Shown here: positions 51,632 to 61,547 of the stretch, in pieces
Numbering within the stretch: position 1 is the stretch's first letter
Layout: each line of letters starts with the position of its first letter
Source of the DNA: Oscillospiraceae bacterium
GTDB taxonomy: Bacteria; Bacillota; Clostridia; UBA1381; UMGS1253
Length of the DNA stretch: 64,000 bases
NCBI GenBank assembly: GCA_015068725.1
Contig: SVKA01000005.1
Coordinates: 1 to 64,000 of the forward strand
Direction: 5' to 3'
The notes under the pieces: generated by a model
The model's database searches: none
What the model was told of the DNA's origin: nothing
Seen by the model: only the letters and a program-made list of their open reading frames with translations
Translations under genes and position numbers: made by a program

Positions 51632-53833
51632 ATGCAGGCTCCTAAAAAAAGTGTAAGAAAACGAATAATGTGGTTTATGCTTGCGTTCTGCGCTATATTT
51701 GTAGTGCTTGTCGGCAGGGTTGCGTGGCTTCAGACTGTTGACGGAGCAAAGCTAAAAAAAGCGGCTGTTCAGCAGCAGACACGCGACAGTATTATAACGA
51801 GCAAGCGTGGAACAATATATGACAGAAACAAAAAAGAACTTGCGGTCAGCGCATCGGTTGAAATGGTAACGGTTTCGCCCAATGAAATAAAAAAAGCCGA
51901 TGGATGCGAGCTTGTTGCGACAAAGCTTGCCGAAATTCTTTCGCTAAGCTATGAGGATGTGTATAAGAAGGTAACAAAAAATTCTGCCTATGAGATAATC
52001 AAGCGCAAGGTAGAAAGCGAGCAGACAGATCAGATACGCGCACTTAAAGCAAATTCTGAAACAAAAAAAGCGTTTGCAGGTGTAGGGCTTGAAGAGGACA
52101 CAAAGCGTTATTATCCTTATGGAAATTTTGCTTCGCACGTGCTTGGATTTACGGGAACGGATAATCAGGGGCTTTATGGTATAGAAAAGGCATACGATGA
52201 CGAGCTGTCAGGAATTGCGGGACGCGTTATTTCGGTCAAAAATGCAGTAGGCGTTGATATGCCATATAAATATGAACAAAAATATGATTCGCAGGATGGT
52301 ATGAGCATAGTTTTGACGCTTGACGAAACCATTCAGCATTTTGCCGAAAAGCATCTTGCACAGGCGTATGAGGAAAACAAGCCTGACCAGGGCGCATTTG
52401 CAATAGTTATGTCGCCAAAGACAGGTGAAGTGCTTGCGATGGCATCAAAGCCAGATTTTGACCTTAACGAGCCGTTTGAGCTTAATATTCAGGAAATTGT
52501 TGATTCTATCAATGAGCTTCCCCAGCAGGAGCGAAGCGCTGCAAGAAACACCGCACTTCAAAAGCTGTGGAAAAATAAGGCCGTTACAGACACATATGAG
52601 CCCGGCTCGGTATTTAAGATACTCACTTATGCCATGGCACTTGAAGAAGGTGTTGTAAGAACTGATGAAACGTTTAACTGCACCGGCGTTACGGTTGTGG
52701 GCGGGCAGCCTATCCACTGCTGGAAAACAGTGGGACATGGAGTTGAAACGCTTGAGGAAGGACTTCAAAATTCTTGTAACCCCGTACTTATGGAGCTTGG
52801 ACGAAGACTTGGCGTTTCTACATTTTGTAAATATTTCAGAAGCTTTGGTATGGATTCAAGAACCGGCTTTGATATTGTGGGCGAAAGCTCTGGCGTATTC
52901 TTTAAGGAAAGCGCAATGCATGAGGTCGAGCTTGCAACGTGTTCGTTTGGTCAGTCGTTTCAGGTTACGCCGCTTCAGCTGTGCGCGGCAGTGTCGGCGA
53001 TTGTCAACGGCGGAAACCTTATGCGCCCTCATATAGTAAAGCAATTTCTTGACACCGACGGAAACGTTGTAAAAAATATTGAGCCTGAGTTTGTGAGAAA
53101 AATAGTATCGGAGCAAACCTCGCAGATAATGCGCGGATATATAGAAAGCGTTGTAACAAAGGGAACCGGTAAGGGCGCAAAGATTGACGGATACAGAATA
53201 GGCGGAAAGACCGGAACATCAGAAAAACAACCGCGTGGAAACAGAAAATATGTGGCTTCGTTTATAGGTGTTGCGCCTGCTGATGACCCTGAGCTTATAT
53301 GCATAGTGGCTATTGATGAGCCTACGGGCGATTTGTATCAGGGAAGTCAGATTGCAGCTCCCGTTGTACGAAATATACTTGAGGACACACTTCGCTATAT
53401 GGGATATGAAAAAACGCTTACGGGCGAGGACCTTGCAATAATGCAGTCAAATGTTCCTGAAATAAGGGGCTTTGAGCTTTCGGAGGCGAAAAAACAGCTT
53501 GCGGCAGGCGGCTTTGCGATAAAGGTTGTCGGCGACGGTGAAACGGCGGTGCAGCAGCTTCCAAAGCCGGGCGCAACGCTTGCAAAGGGCTCGACTGTCA
53601 TCATATATACAACAGAGGATGAAATAGCACAAATAAGTGTGCCCGATGTTTCGGGCATGGGCGCATCGGCCGCCAGACAAACTATTTTGGATGCAGGGCT
53701 CAATATCGAGATTATCGGTGCGGCGGCAGAATCGGAAAATTCACCTGCAAGCAAGCAGGACCCGCCGCCAGGTACTAAGGTAAATCCTGCCTCGACAGTG
53801 CGCGTCGAATTTATATATATGGACGGAGATTGA
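51632..53833 (+). CDS. class B penicillin-binding protein, FtsI/SpoVD type
   Basis: Transpeptidase of septal or spore-cortex peptidoglycan. In 733 residues it has a short cytoplasmic tail, a membrane anchor (about 12-32), a PBP-dimer domain (about 50-215), and a transpeptidase domain with SxxK in EPGSVFK, SxN in NSCNP and KTG in GGKTGTSEK. Two C-terminal PASTA domains follow (about 605-668 and 672-730). The PASTA tail is shared by SpoVD and some division PBPs. Only one such gene is in the cluster, so it may be the division enzyme, the sporulation enzyme or both. Ribosome site GGAGGT. Confidence 0.92.
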   Translation: MQAPKKSVRKRIMWFMLAFCAIFVVLVGRVAWLQTVDGAKLKKAAVQQQTRDSIITSKRGTIYDRNKKELAVSASVEMVTVSPNEIKKADGCELVATKLAEILSLSYEDVYKKVTKNSAYEIIKRKVESEQTDQIRALKANSETKKAFAGVGLEEDTKRYYPYGNFASHVLGFTGTDNQGLYGIEKAYDDELSGIAGRVISVKNAVGVDMPYKYEQKYDSQDGMSIVLTLDETIQHFAEKHLAQAYEENKPDQGAFAIVMSPKTGEVLAMASKPDFDLNEPFELNIQEIVDSINELPQQERSAARNTALQKLWKNKAVTDTYEPGSVFKILTYAMALEEGVVRTDETFNCTGVTVVGGQPIHCWKTVGHGVETLEEGLQNSCNPVLMELGRRLGVSTFCKYFRSFGMDSRTGFDIVGESSGVFFKESAMHEVELATCSFGQSFQVTPLQLCAAVSAIVNGGNLMRPHIVKQFLDTDGNVVKNIEPEFVRKIVSEQTSQIMRGYIESVVTKGTGKGAKIDGYRIGGKTGTSEKQPRGNRKYVASFIGVAPADDPELICIVAIDEPTGDLYQGSQIAAPVVRNILEDTLRYMGYEKTLTGEDLAIMQSNVPEIRGFELSEAKKQLAAGGFAIKVVGDGETAVQQLPKPGATLAKGSTVIIYTTEDEIAQISVPDVSGMGASAARQTILDAGLNIEIIGAAAESENSPASKQDPPPGTKVNPASTVRVEFIYMDGD

Positions 53834-53872
53834 TTTTTTGGTATTCATATTGTTATGAGAGGAGAGCTGGCA

Positions 53873-55309
53873 ATGAAGCTTTCAAAGCTTTTGTGCGGTC
53901 TTGAAACAAGTGGTTATAATCCGGATAACATAGAAATAAGTGGTATTGCATATGACTCTCGCAGCGTAAAAAAGGGCGACGTATTTGTATGCATAAAGGG
54001 TTATGCGACAGATGGGCATAAGTATGTGAAAAATGCTATTCAAAACGGCGCTGCGGCAATTGTTGCAAGCGATAAAATCGAGGTAAATATACCCGTCATA
54101 TATACTCCCGACACCCGTCTTGCGCTTGCGTATATGTCGAAAGCGTACTTTAATAATCCGCTTGAAAGTATAAAGCTTATCGGCGTTACGGGAACAAACG
54201 GAAAAACTACTGTAACGTATCTTATAAAATCCATGCTTGAAGCGCAGGGAATAAAGGTTGGTCTTATCGGTACAAATCAGAATATGATTGGCGATAAGGT
54301 TATCCCGACCGAACGCACAACTCCCGAGTCGTTTGAGCTGTATAAGTTGTTTGCACAAATGGCAGACGAGGGTGCAGACTGCGTTGTGATGGAGGTGTCG
54401 AGTCATGCACTTGAGCTTTGTCGTGTGGCAGGATGCGAATTTGATACGGCGGTATTTACAAATCTGACACAGGACCACCTTGATTTTCACGAAAATATGG
54501 AAAACTACTTTATGGCAAAAAGCAAGCTGTTTTCTGTGTGCAAAAATGCGGTCATAAACATTGACGATGAGTACGGCAGACGCCTGGCAAAAATGTGCGG
54601 CGCAAACGTTATGACGTATGCTATCAATTCGGATGCGGATATGCGCGCAAGCTTAATAAGCGTAGACGCAAAGGGCGTTTGCTATGATTTGTGTTATAAC
54701 AATAATAAATATAAAGCGCGTCTTTCTATTCCGGGCAGGTTTTCTGTATATAACTCGCTTGCATCGCTTGGAGCGGTGATAACGCTCCGCGCGGACATAA
54801 ATTCGTGTCTTGATGAGCTTTCAAAGGCGAAGGAAGTAAAGGGAAGAGCGGAAATTGTAGGAACTGATACAGATTTTACGGTCATTATAGACTACGCTCA
54901 CACGCCCGACGGACTTGAAAATATACTTTCTACGGTGAATGAATTTAAAAAAGGACGCCTTATCACTTTGTTTGGATGTGGCGGCGACCGTGATAAAACA
55001 AAGCGCCCAAAGATGGGCAAAACGGCAGGTGAGCTTTCGGATTTTTTAGTTGTAACGTCTGACAATCCACGAAGCGAGGAGCCTGATAAAATAATTGATG
55101 ATATTATGGACGGCGTCATTGAGAGCGGATGCGAATATGTGCGCATCGAAAACAGACGTGATGCGATAGAGTATGCACTGACTCACGCAAAAAAAGATGA
55201 TATAATCGTGCTTGCGGGAAAGGGACATGAAACGTACCAGATTTTAAAGGACGGTACAATTCATTTCGACGAGCGCGAAGTGGTATATGAGGTTTTGGAG
55301 AAAAAATAA
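53873..55309 (+). CDS. murE: UDP-MurNAc-tripeptide ligase MurE (mDAP type)
   Basis: Adds the third residue of the peptidoglycan stem peptide in the cytoplasm. About 478 residues from MKLSKLLCG; the ATG follows AGGAGAG, while the track start overlaps it. ATP loop GVTGTNGKTT, the TTPESFELYK segment, and the specificity motif SDNPRSEEP. DNPR is the form found in meso-diaminopimelate ligases (lysine enzymes differ at the Arg), so the wall should contain mDAP. It is followed by murF 29 nt later. Confidence 0.95.
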   Translation: MKLSKLLCGLETSGYNPDNIEISGIAYDSRSVKKGDVFVCIKGYATDGHKYVKNAIQNGAAAIVASDKIEVNIPVIYTPDTRLALAYMSKAYFNNPLESIKLIGVTGTNGKTTVTYLIKSMLEAQGIKVGLIGTNQNMIGDKVIPTERTTPESFELYKLFAQMADEGADCVVMEVSSHALELCRVAGCEFDTAVFTNLTQDHLDFHENMENYFMAKSKLFSVCKNAVINIDDEYGRRLAKMCGANVMTYAINSDADMRASLISVDAKGVCYDLCYNNNKYKARLSIPGRFSVYNSLASLGAVITLRADINSCLDELSKAKEVKGRAEIVGTDTDFTVIIDYAHTPDGLENILSTVNEFKKGRLITLFGCGGDRDKTKRPKMGKTAGELSDFLVVTSDNPRSEEPDKIIDDIMDGVIESGCEYVRIENRRDAIEYALTHAKKDDIIVLAGKGHETYQILKDGTIHFDEREVVYEVLEKK

Positions 55310-55338
55310 ATTCATAATCCAAAATTGAGGAGATATTT

Positions 55339-56706
55339 ATGCAGCAAATCAGTATAAAAGAAATAATCTGCGCTACGGGTGGCACGCTTTTGTGTGGAAG
55401 CGAGGATATAATAATCAAAAACATTACAACGGACAGCCGTAAAAGCGGAGAAAATATGCTTTTTATTGCCCTTGAAGGTGAAGTATTTGACGGACACGAA
55501 TTTGTAGGTGCAGCCTTTGATGCGGGCGCGGTGTGTGCGCTTGTGCACAAAGATATAACGGTGGCGGGCAAAGCGCTTGTGCGCGTAGAAGATACAAAAA
55601 AAGCGCTTTCTGACCTTGCACGCTATTATCTTGACAAGCATCGCGTAAGCGTTGTCGCACTGACAGGCTCGGTTGGCAAAACGACTACAAAGGATATGGT
55701 AGCGTCGGTGCTGCAGCAAAAATACAATGTTTTAAAAACTCAGGGCAATTTTAATAATGATATAGGCTTGCCGCTTACGGTGTTTAACCTTGACAAAGAG
55801 CACGATATAGCGGTGCTTGAAATGGGCATGAACCATTTTGGTGAAATTCATCATCTTGCCTCCATTGCAAAGCCCGATAAGGCAATTATAACAAATATCG
55901 GTATGTCGCACATAGAAAACCTTGGCTCGCGCGAGGGGATATTAAAGGCAAAGCTTGAAATCACGGATTTTTTTGATAAAGAAAACACGCTCTTTATAAA
56001 TGGCGACGATGATATGCTTATAGGGGCAGAGGGAAAATACAACTGTAAAACCTTTGGCATTGATAATGAAAATGTGGCTTACAGAGCGGCAGACATTGTG
56101 CTAAATGAGGACAGTTGCGAATTTAATGTAATATATGAGGATAAAAAAGTACATATAAGAGTCAACCTTCCCGGAAAGCACAACATATATAATGCACTTT
56201 GTGCGTTTTGTGTGGCAAAAAGCTATGATATCTGTGATGATATGATAGCAAAGGGGATTGCATCATTTTCACCGTCAAAGATGAGAATGGATATACAAAA
56301 AATCGGCGCCGTTACAGTTATAAATGATTGCTATAATGCATCGCCTGCATCTATGGAGGCGGCGCTTTCGGTGCTTTGTAAGATAGAGGCGAAGCGCCAT
56401 GTTGCGATTTTGGGCGATATGCTCGAAATGGGTTCTTTTGCACCCGATGCACACAAGGGCATCGGTAAAAAGGCGGCAAATATGGGCGTTGATATACTTT
56501 TTTGTGTAGGAAAAGAAGCAAGAAACATACAAAGCGGTGCAGTAAGTGAAGGCTTGGATGAGAAAAATACGCTCCATTTTGAAAAAAATGAGGAGCTTAC
56601 AGGTGTGCTTGGCAAGCTTTTGCGTGAGGGCGATGCGGTACTTATAAAGGCATCGCGCGGTATGAGGTTTGAACAGATTACGCAAGCAATAGAAAAGATG
56701 TTTTAA
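55339..56706 (+). CDS. murF: UDP-MurNAc-tripeptide:D-Ala-D-Ala ligase MurF
   Basis: Adds D-Ala-D-Ala to complete the pentapeptide. The 455-residue protein has TTDSRKSGENMLFIALEGEVFDGH in its N-terminal domain, P-loop GSVGKTTTKDM, EMGMNHFGEIHHL, NDCYNASPASM and the GDMLEMG motif of the C-terminal domain. Ribosome site GAGGAG. It is directly upstream of mraY. Confidence 0.95.
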   Translation: MQQISIKEIICATGGTLLCGSEDIIIKNITTDSRKSGENMLFIALEGEVFDGHEFVGAAFDAGAVCALVHKDITVAGKALVRVEDTKKALSDLARYYLDKHRVSVVALTGSVGKTTTKDMVASVLQQKYNVLKTQGNFNNDIGLPLTVFNLDKEHDIAVLEMGMNHFGEIHHLASIAKPDKAIITNIGMSHIENLGSREGILKAKLEITDFFDKENTLFINGDDDMLIGAEGKYNCKTFGIDNENVAYRAADIVLNEDSCEFNVIYEDKKVHIRVNLPGKHNIYNALCAFCVAKSYDICDDMIAKGIASFSPSKMRMDIQKIGAVTVINDCYNASPASMEAALSVLCKIEAKRHVAILGDMLEMGSFAPDAHKGIGKKAANMGVDILFCVGKEARNIQSGAVSEGLDEKNTLHFEKNEELTGVLGKLLREGDAVLIKASRGMRFEQITQAIEKMF

Positions 56707-56749
56707 TATTGTTTTTGGAAGACAAAAGTAAGAAGGGGTTGTTTTTACA

Positions 56750-57736
56750 ATGGCAAGTGGGCAAATGAGTGTTTTTATACCGTACCTTTTAACGTTTGGT
56801 ATAGCATTTTTAATATGTATTATAATAGCACCTGTGCTGATACCGTTTTTGCACAGATTAAAGTTTGGTCAGCAAATACGGGAGGATGGTCCAACCTGGC
56901 ATCAGAAAAAATCGGGCACGCCGACGATGGGAGGCATTATATTTATTCTCGGCTCACTTGGCGCGACTATGTTTTTTGTGCGTGATGCGGCGGTAATTAC
57001 TGTTATGCTTTTTGCGCTTGGCTTTGGCATTATCGGCTTTGCCGATGATTTTATCAAGGTTGTATTAAAACGAAACCTCGGTCTTACGGCAATTCAGAAG
57101 TTTGCGCTCCAGATTGCGTTTTCGATTGCGTTTGTTGTGGTGCTCAGCGCTCTTGATATGCTAAAAACGGATATTTATATCCCATTTACAAATATGACAT
57201 TAGACCTTGGATGGTTTTACATAGTTTTTGTTGTTTTTATAATGGTAGGCTTTACAAATGCGGTAAATCTTACCGACGGACTTGATGGCCTGGCGACAAG
57301 TGTAACTGCTGTTGTATCATTGTTTTTTGCTCTGGCAGCGTTTTTAATGGAAAACAAAGAGCTTTGCATATTTATGATAGCTCTTTTTGGCGGCTGCGTA
57401 GGATTTTTGGTGTTTAATCATCATCCTGCAAAGGTATTTATGGGCGATACAGGCTCATTGTTTCTGGGCGGCGCGCTTGCGGCAGCATCAATAGTTTTAA
57501 AGATGCCGCTTATTTTGGTAATTGCGGGAATTATATATGTGGTTGAGGCGCTTTCGGTTATGCTTCAGGTGGCGTCGTTCAAGCTTACGGGAAAAAGAAT
57601 TTTCAAAATGAGTCCAATTCATCATCATTTTGAGATGTGTGGATGGAATGAGGTAAAAATAGTAACAGTATTTAGTATAGTTACGATATTGTTTTGTATA
57701 GTAGCGTATTTTTCGACATTGCCGTTTTTGGCATAA
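56750..57736 (+). CDS. mraY: phospho-MurNAc-pentapeptide transferase MraY
   Basis: Integral membrane enzyme that makes lipid I from UDP-MurNAc-pentapeptide and undecaprenyl phosphate. 328 residues with about ten membrane segments. Catalytic and substrate motifs are GTPTMGG, GFADDFIKV (Asp pair), NLTDGLDGLA, MGDTGSLFLGG and the SPIHHHFE triple-His segment. Usually murD follows; here ftsW does. Confidence 0.96.
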   Translation: MASGQMSVFIPYLLTFGIAFLICIIIAPVLIPFLHRLKFGQQIREDGPTWHQKKSGTPTMGGIIFILGSLGATMFFVRDAAVITVMLFALGFGIIGFADDFIKVVLKRNLGLTAIQKFALQIAFSIAFVVVLSALDMLKTDIYIPFTNMTLDLGWFYIVFVVFIMVGFTNAVNLTDGLDGLATSVTAVVSLFFALAAFLMENKELCIFMIALFGGCVGFLVFNHHPAKVFMGDTGSLFLGGALAAASIVLKMPLILVIAGIIYVVEALSVMLQVASFKLTGKRIFKMSPIHHHFEMCGWNEVKIVTVFSIVTILFCIVAYFSTLPFLA

Positions 57737-57779
57737 GAGAGTATTAAGAGAGAACGAATTATAAAAAGGAGGTAAACGT

Positions 57780-59075
57780 ATGACGAAAAGAACAAAAACG
57801 GCGCCGCCGACAAGCAACAAAAAAAGAGCGGGTGCAGCAGGACACAGAAAAACAAATGTACCTCCTGAAACAAGACGAACCAAAGCAAGACGTGATATAC
57901 ATGACATATTACCTTTAAAGTCTGACAGAATTAATCAGAAAAGCTTTGATACATCTTTAATACTTACAATAATAATTTTGGTGGTTTTCGGACTTATTAT
58001 GGTATTTTCGGCAAGTGCGCCTGCGGCGAGCGCGTATCAGGATAATCCGTATTATTACATAACCAGACAAGGTATTTTTGCCGTAGTGGGTGTTGCGGCC
58101 ATGTTTGTGATATCGTGTATTGACTATCACAAATACTCAAAATATGCTCTCTTGATACTTGCGGGAAGCTTGCTTTTATTGTTTGCGGTATACATTCCGG
58201 GCATAGGCATTGTAAGAAACAGTGCACGTCGCTGGATTAACATAGGCATAAGCACGCTCCAGCCCTCTGAGGTTGTAAAGGTCGCAATAATTATATATTT
58301 TTCTTACAGCTTATCAGTAATAAAGGATAATATAAAAAAATTTAAAGATGGTCTTTTAAGATATCTTGTAATTCTGGGTGTTTTTTCGGTTGTGCTCTTA
58401 AAGGAGCCTCATCTTAGTGCAACGCTTGTAATATGCGCGGTTGGATGTGTTTTGTTGCTTGTAGCAGGTGCAAGGATGAAGCATTTTATGCTTTTAGGCG
58501 GCCTTGCTCTTCCGGTGCTTTGTTTTATGATTTATAAACAGCCGTATCAGCTTGAGCGTGTCATTACATTCTTAGACCCGTTTGCCGACACATCGGATGC
58601 GGGCTTTCAGATTGTAAATTCACTTTACGCGATAGGCTCGGGAGGAATTTTCGGGCTTGGGCTCGGTATGAGCAGACAAAAGTTTTTGTATCTGCCTGAG
58701 CCGCAAAATGACTTTATATTTGCGATAGTGTGTGAAGAGCTTGGGCTGTTGGGAGCGGCTCTTGTGTTAGTGCTTTTCGGTTTTTTAATCTGGAAGGGAT
58801 ACAGAATTGCTCAGGAGGCGCCTGATATGTTCGGCACACTTCTGGCAACGGGAATAACGAGCCTTATTGCTATACAGGTCGCCGTCAATGTAGCGGTGGT
58901 AACCTCGTCTGTACCTACGACGGGTATGGCGCTTCCGTTTTTCAGTTATGGCGGAACATCGCTTTTGATACTTTTAGGATGTATGGGAATACTTCTTAAT
59001 ATATCGCGGCAAACCATAAATACAATCCGGCCCGGTGATGTAAATAAAAAAAGTAAGCGGGGAGATACAAAATGA
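57780..59075 (+). CDS. ftsW: FtsW/SpoVE-type SEDS glycosyltransferase
   Basis: Polymerises lipid II into septal (or cortex) glycan strands together with the class B PBP. 431 residues: an unusually long basic cytoplasmic N-terminus (about 1-58), then ten membrane segments with the SEDS marks NSARRWI, QPSEVVKVA, KEPHLSATLV, the large extracellular loop (PYQLERVITFLDPF, GGIFGLGLGMSRQKF, LPEPQNDFIFAIVCEELG) and PFFSYGGTS. Ribosome site AAAGGAGG. Its stop overlaps the murG start. Whether it serves division, sporulation or both cannot be told. Confidence 0.93.
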   Translation: MTKRTKTAPPTSNKKRAGAAGHRKTNVPPETRRTKARRDIHDILPLKSDRINQKSFDTSLILTIIILVVFGLIMVFSASAPAASAYQDNPYYYITRQGIFAVVGVAAMFVISCIDYHKYSKYALLILAGSLLLLFAVYIPGIGIVRNSARRWINIGISTLQPSEVVKVAIIIYFSYSLSVIKDNIKKFKDGLLRYLVILGVFSVVLLKEPHLSATLVICAVGCVLLLVAGARMKHFMLLGGLALPVLCFMIYKQPYQLERVITFLDPFADTSDAGFQIVNSLYAIGSGGIFGLGLGMSRQKFLYLPEPQNDFIFAIVCEELGLLGAALVLVLFGFLIWKGYRIAQEAPDMFGTLLATGITSLIAIQVAVNVAVVTSSVPTTGMALPFFSYGGTSLLILLGCMGILLNISRQTINTIRPGDVNKKSKRGDTK

Positions 59076-60181
59076 GAATTTTGTTTGCGGGCGGCGGAAC
59101 TGCCGGTCATATTAACCCTGCACTTTCAATTGCAGCGTATGCAAAAAGTGTAGACGAAAAATGTGAAATACTGTTTATTGGTAAAAAAGGCAATATGGAA
59201 GAAACTCTTGTTCCAAAAGCAGGATTTGATATAAAATTTATAGATATTGAAGGCTTTAAGCGTTCGCTCACTTTAAAAAACGTGAAAGTAATTTTAAAGA
59301 CAATCCGTGCTATAAGCGAGAGTAAAAAAATAATAAAAAGCTTTAAGCCCGACGTCGTTATATGCACGGGAGGCTATGTAAGCGGCCCTGTCATGTCAGC
59401 GGCAGCTGCACTTAAAATTCCGTCAATTATACATGAACAGAATGTGTTTGCGGGCGTAACGGTAAAGCTTTCGCAAAAATATGCTACATATATTGCGACA
59501 AGCTTTGAAAAAACAAGGGAGTATTTAAAGGCAAAGGACAAGTGCGTATTTACGGGAAACCCCGTAAGAGAAGAGATTCTTTGCGCAGATAAAGACGTTT
59601 CGCGCGCCGCTCTTGGACTTGATAATCGTCCGTTTGTGCTTTGCTTTGGCGGCAGCCTTGGCGCAAAGCGTATTAATGATACGGCTGTTGATTATATACA
59701 GAGGCTCTCAAAGGAAGATAAAATTCAGTTTATGTTTGGCACAGGCAAGCGTAACTATGATGAGGTAATGTCTGATATTAAAAAGCGCGGCATAGATTTG
59801 CATGAGCACAAAAACATACGTGTGTGCGACTATATATACGATATGGATAAGGCACTTTCAGCCGCCGATGTTGTAATCGGGCGTGCAGGCGCAATAAGTA
59901 TAAGCGAAATTTGTGCACTTGGTAAGGCGAGCATACTTATACCATCGCCAAATGTCGCACACAATCATCAGTACACAAATGCGAAGGCGCTTGTTGATAA
60001 TGGCGCGGCAATAATGATTACAGAAGATGAGCTTGATGCAGATGTGCTTGAAAAGAAGCTTGAGAGCTTGATTTATGATAAAGAAAAAATTGCCATTCTT
60101 GAAGAAAATGCAAAAAAAATTGGCACAAAAGATGCCTCAAAAAAAATATACGAGCTTGCGAGCGGTATTGTAAGCAAGTAA
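59072..60181 (+). CDS. murG: lipid II-forming GlcNAc transferase MurG
   Basis: Membrane-associated glycosyltransferase that adds GlcNAc to lipid I. The 369-residue protein has GGGTAGHINPALSIA (first G loop), CTGGYVSGPV, HEQNVFAG, TGNPVREEI, CFGGSLGAKRIND and GRAGAISISEI with the UDP-GlcNAc site. The ATG overlaps the ftsW stop (ATGA), so translation is coupled. It has the full family length. Confidence 0.96.
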   Translation: MRILFAGGGTAGHINPALSIAAYAKSVDEKCEILFIGKKGNMEETLVPKAGFDIKFIDIEGFKRSLTLKNVKVILKTIRAISESKKIIKSFKPDVVICTGGYVSGPVMSAAAALKIPSIIHEQNVFAGVTVKLSQKYATYIATSFEKTREYLKAKDKCVFTGNPVREEILCADKDVSRAALGLDNRPFVLCFGGSLGAKRINDTAVDYIQRLSKEDKIQFMFGTGKRNYDEVMSDIKKRGIDLHEHKNIRVCDYIYDMDKALSAADVVIGRAGAISISEICALGKASILIPSPNVAHNHQYTNAKALVDNGAAIMITEDELDADVLEKKLESLIYDKEKIAILEENAKKIGTKDASKKIYELASGIVSK

Positions 60182-60253
60182 CGCCTGCTCCGCGACCTGC
60201 ATAATATGTATCAAAAGAAATTAAGCAGGTATGGCGGAGGTGTATATAAGGTG

Positions 60254-61504
60254 ATGGATAAACTTGTTATAGAGGGTTCTCATCAGCTTGAAGGTGAAGT
60301 CTGTGTGCATGGCGCAAAAAATGCTGTGCTTCCGATTTTGGCGGCGACAATTTTAAACGGCGGCAAAAATGTCATACATTCATGCCCCGATTTGAAGGAT
60401 GTGCGTGCGTCTGTTAATATTTTAAAGCACTTGGGCTGCGAGGTAGAGATGCAGGATGGCACACTTGTAATCAATTCATCGGGTGCGTGCGGATTTGAAA
60501 TACCTGAAAGGCTTATGCATGAGATGCGTTCGTCCGTAATTTTTCTTGGCGCGATAATTGCCCGTTTTGGTAAGGCAATAGCGGCTCTTCCGGGTGGGTG
60601 CGAGCTTGGCCCAAGACCGATTGACTTGCATCTTTCGGCGTTTCGTCAGCTCGGAGTAGACATAGAAGAAGAGCACGGATACATAAAATGCAGTTGTGAT
60701 AGGATTGTGCCGACTGCTATTCATCTTGACTTTCCAAGTGTAGGCGCAACTGAGAATATTATGCTTGTTGCGGCTTTGGCGCAAGGGACTACTATTATTA
60801 CAAATGCGGCAAAAGAGCCTGAAATTGAGGACTTGCAAAAATATTTAAACTCAATGGGTGCGAAAATTGCAGGTGCGGGAACAAGCGTTATACAAATTGA
60901 AGGTGTAAAAAAGCTTGGCGATGTAGAGCACTCGGTAATTCCCGACAGAATTGCAGCGGCAACGTATTTATCATGCAGCGCAGCTGCGGGCGGAACGATA
61001 GAGCTTAAAAACGTTATACCATCACATATGGAAGCGTTTTTGTCAGTTGCCGAGCAGTACGGAGCAAAGATATATGTATCGGATGAGCGGATTGTGCATG
61101 TTGCTCCCAAAAAATTAGAAGCAGTCAAGATAGTGCGCACGCTTCCGTATCCGGGTTTTCCAACCGACGCACAGTCGCCGCTTATGGCGGCACTGACACT
61201 TGCACGTGGAGCAAGTATTTTTGTTGAAAATATATTTGAAAGCAGATATAAGCATGTATATGAGCTGTGTCGTATGGGCGCAGATATAACGGTAGATGGA
61301 AGAACCGCGGTTGTACGCGGGGTAAATGAGCTTAGCGGTGCAAATGTGTGCGCAATGGATTTGCGCGGCGGTGCAGCGCTTGCAGTAGCGGCGCTTGCGG
61401 CAAACGGACGCACGGTTATAAGCAACGTTTATCATATTGACAGAGGGTATGAAAATTTTGAAAAGACGCTTAAGGCGCTTGGAGCGAAGATAACAAGACA
61501 ATAG
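60254..61504 (+). CDS. murA: UDP-GlcNAc 1-carboxyvinyltransferase MurA
   Basis: First committed step of peptidoglycan synthesis: transfers enolpyruvate to UDP-GlcNAc. From MDKLVIEG the protein is 416 residues. It has GAKNAVLP, the mobile loop GGCELGPRPIDLH with the catalytic Cys that fosfomycin targets, and RTLPYPGFPTDAQSP. The track start (60206) is upstream of the GGAGG site; GTG 60251 or ATG 60254 is the start. It lies between murG and ftsQ, as in many Firmicutes. Confidence 0.95.
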   Translation: MDKLVIEGSHQLEGEVCVHGAKNAVLPILAATILNGGKNVIHSCPDLKDVRASVNILKHLGCEVEMQDGTLVINSSGACGFEIPERLMHEMRSSVIFLGAIIARFGKAIAALPGGCELGPRPIDLHLSAFRQLGVDIEEEHGYIKCSCDRIVPTAIHLDFPSVGATENIMLVAALAQGTTIITNAAKEPEIEDLQKYLNSMGAKIAGAGTSVIQIEGVKKLGDVEHSVIPDRIAAATYLSCSAAAGGTIELKNVIPSHMEAFLSVAEQYGAKIYVSDERIVHVAPKKLEAVKIVRTLPYPGFPTDAQSPLMAALTLARGASIFVENIFESRYKHVYELCRMGADITVDGRTAVVRGVNELSGANVCAMDLRGGAALAVAALAANGRTVISNVYHIDRGYENFEKTLKALGAKITRQ

Positions 61505-61547
61505 AGAATAACGCACACATAGCGAAGAAAGGGATGAAACGCACAAA

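Noticed and set aside
53882-54490. 202-aa minus-strand ORF inside murE
   Set aside because: Antisense to the conserved MurE N-terminal part, Cys- and Tyr-rich with no recognisable motif.
60721-61425. 234-aa minus-strand ORF inside murA
   Set aside because: It is fully antisense to conserved murA codons; composition (Ala, Ser, Thr, Cys) is that of a frame shadow.
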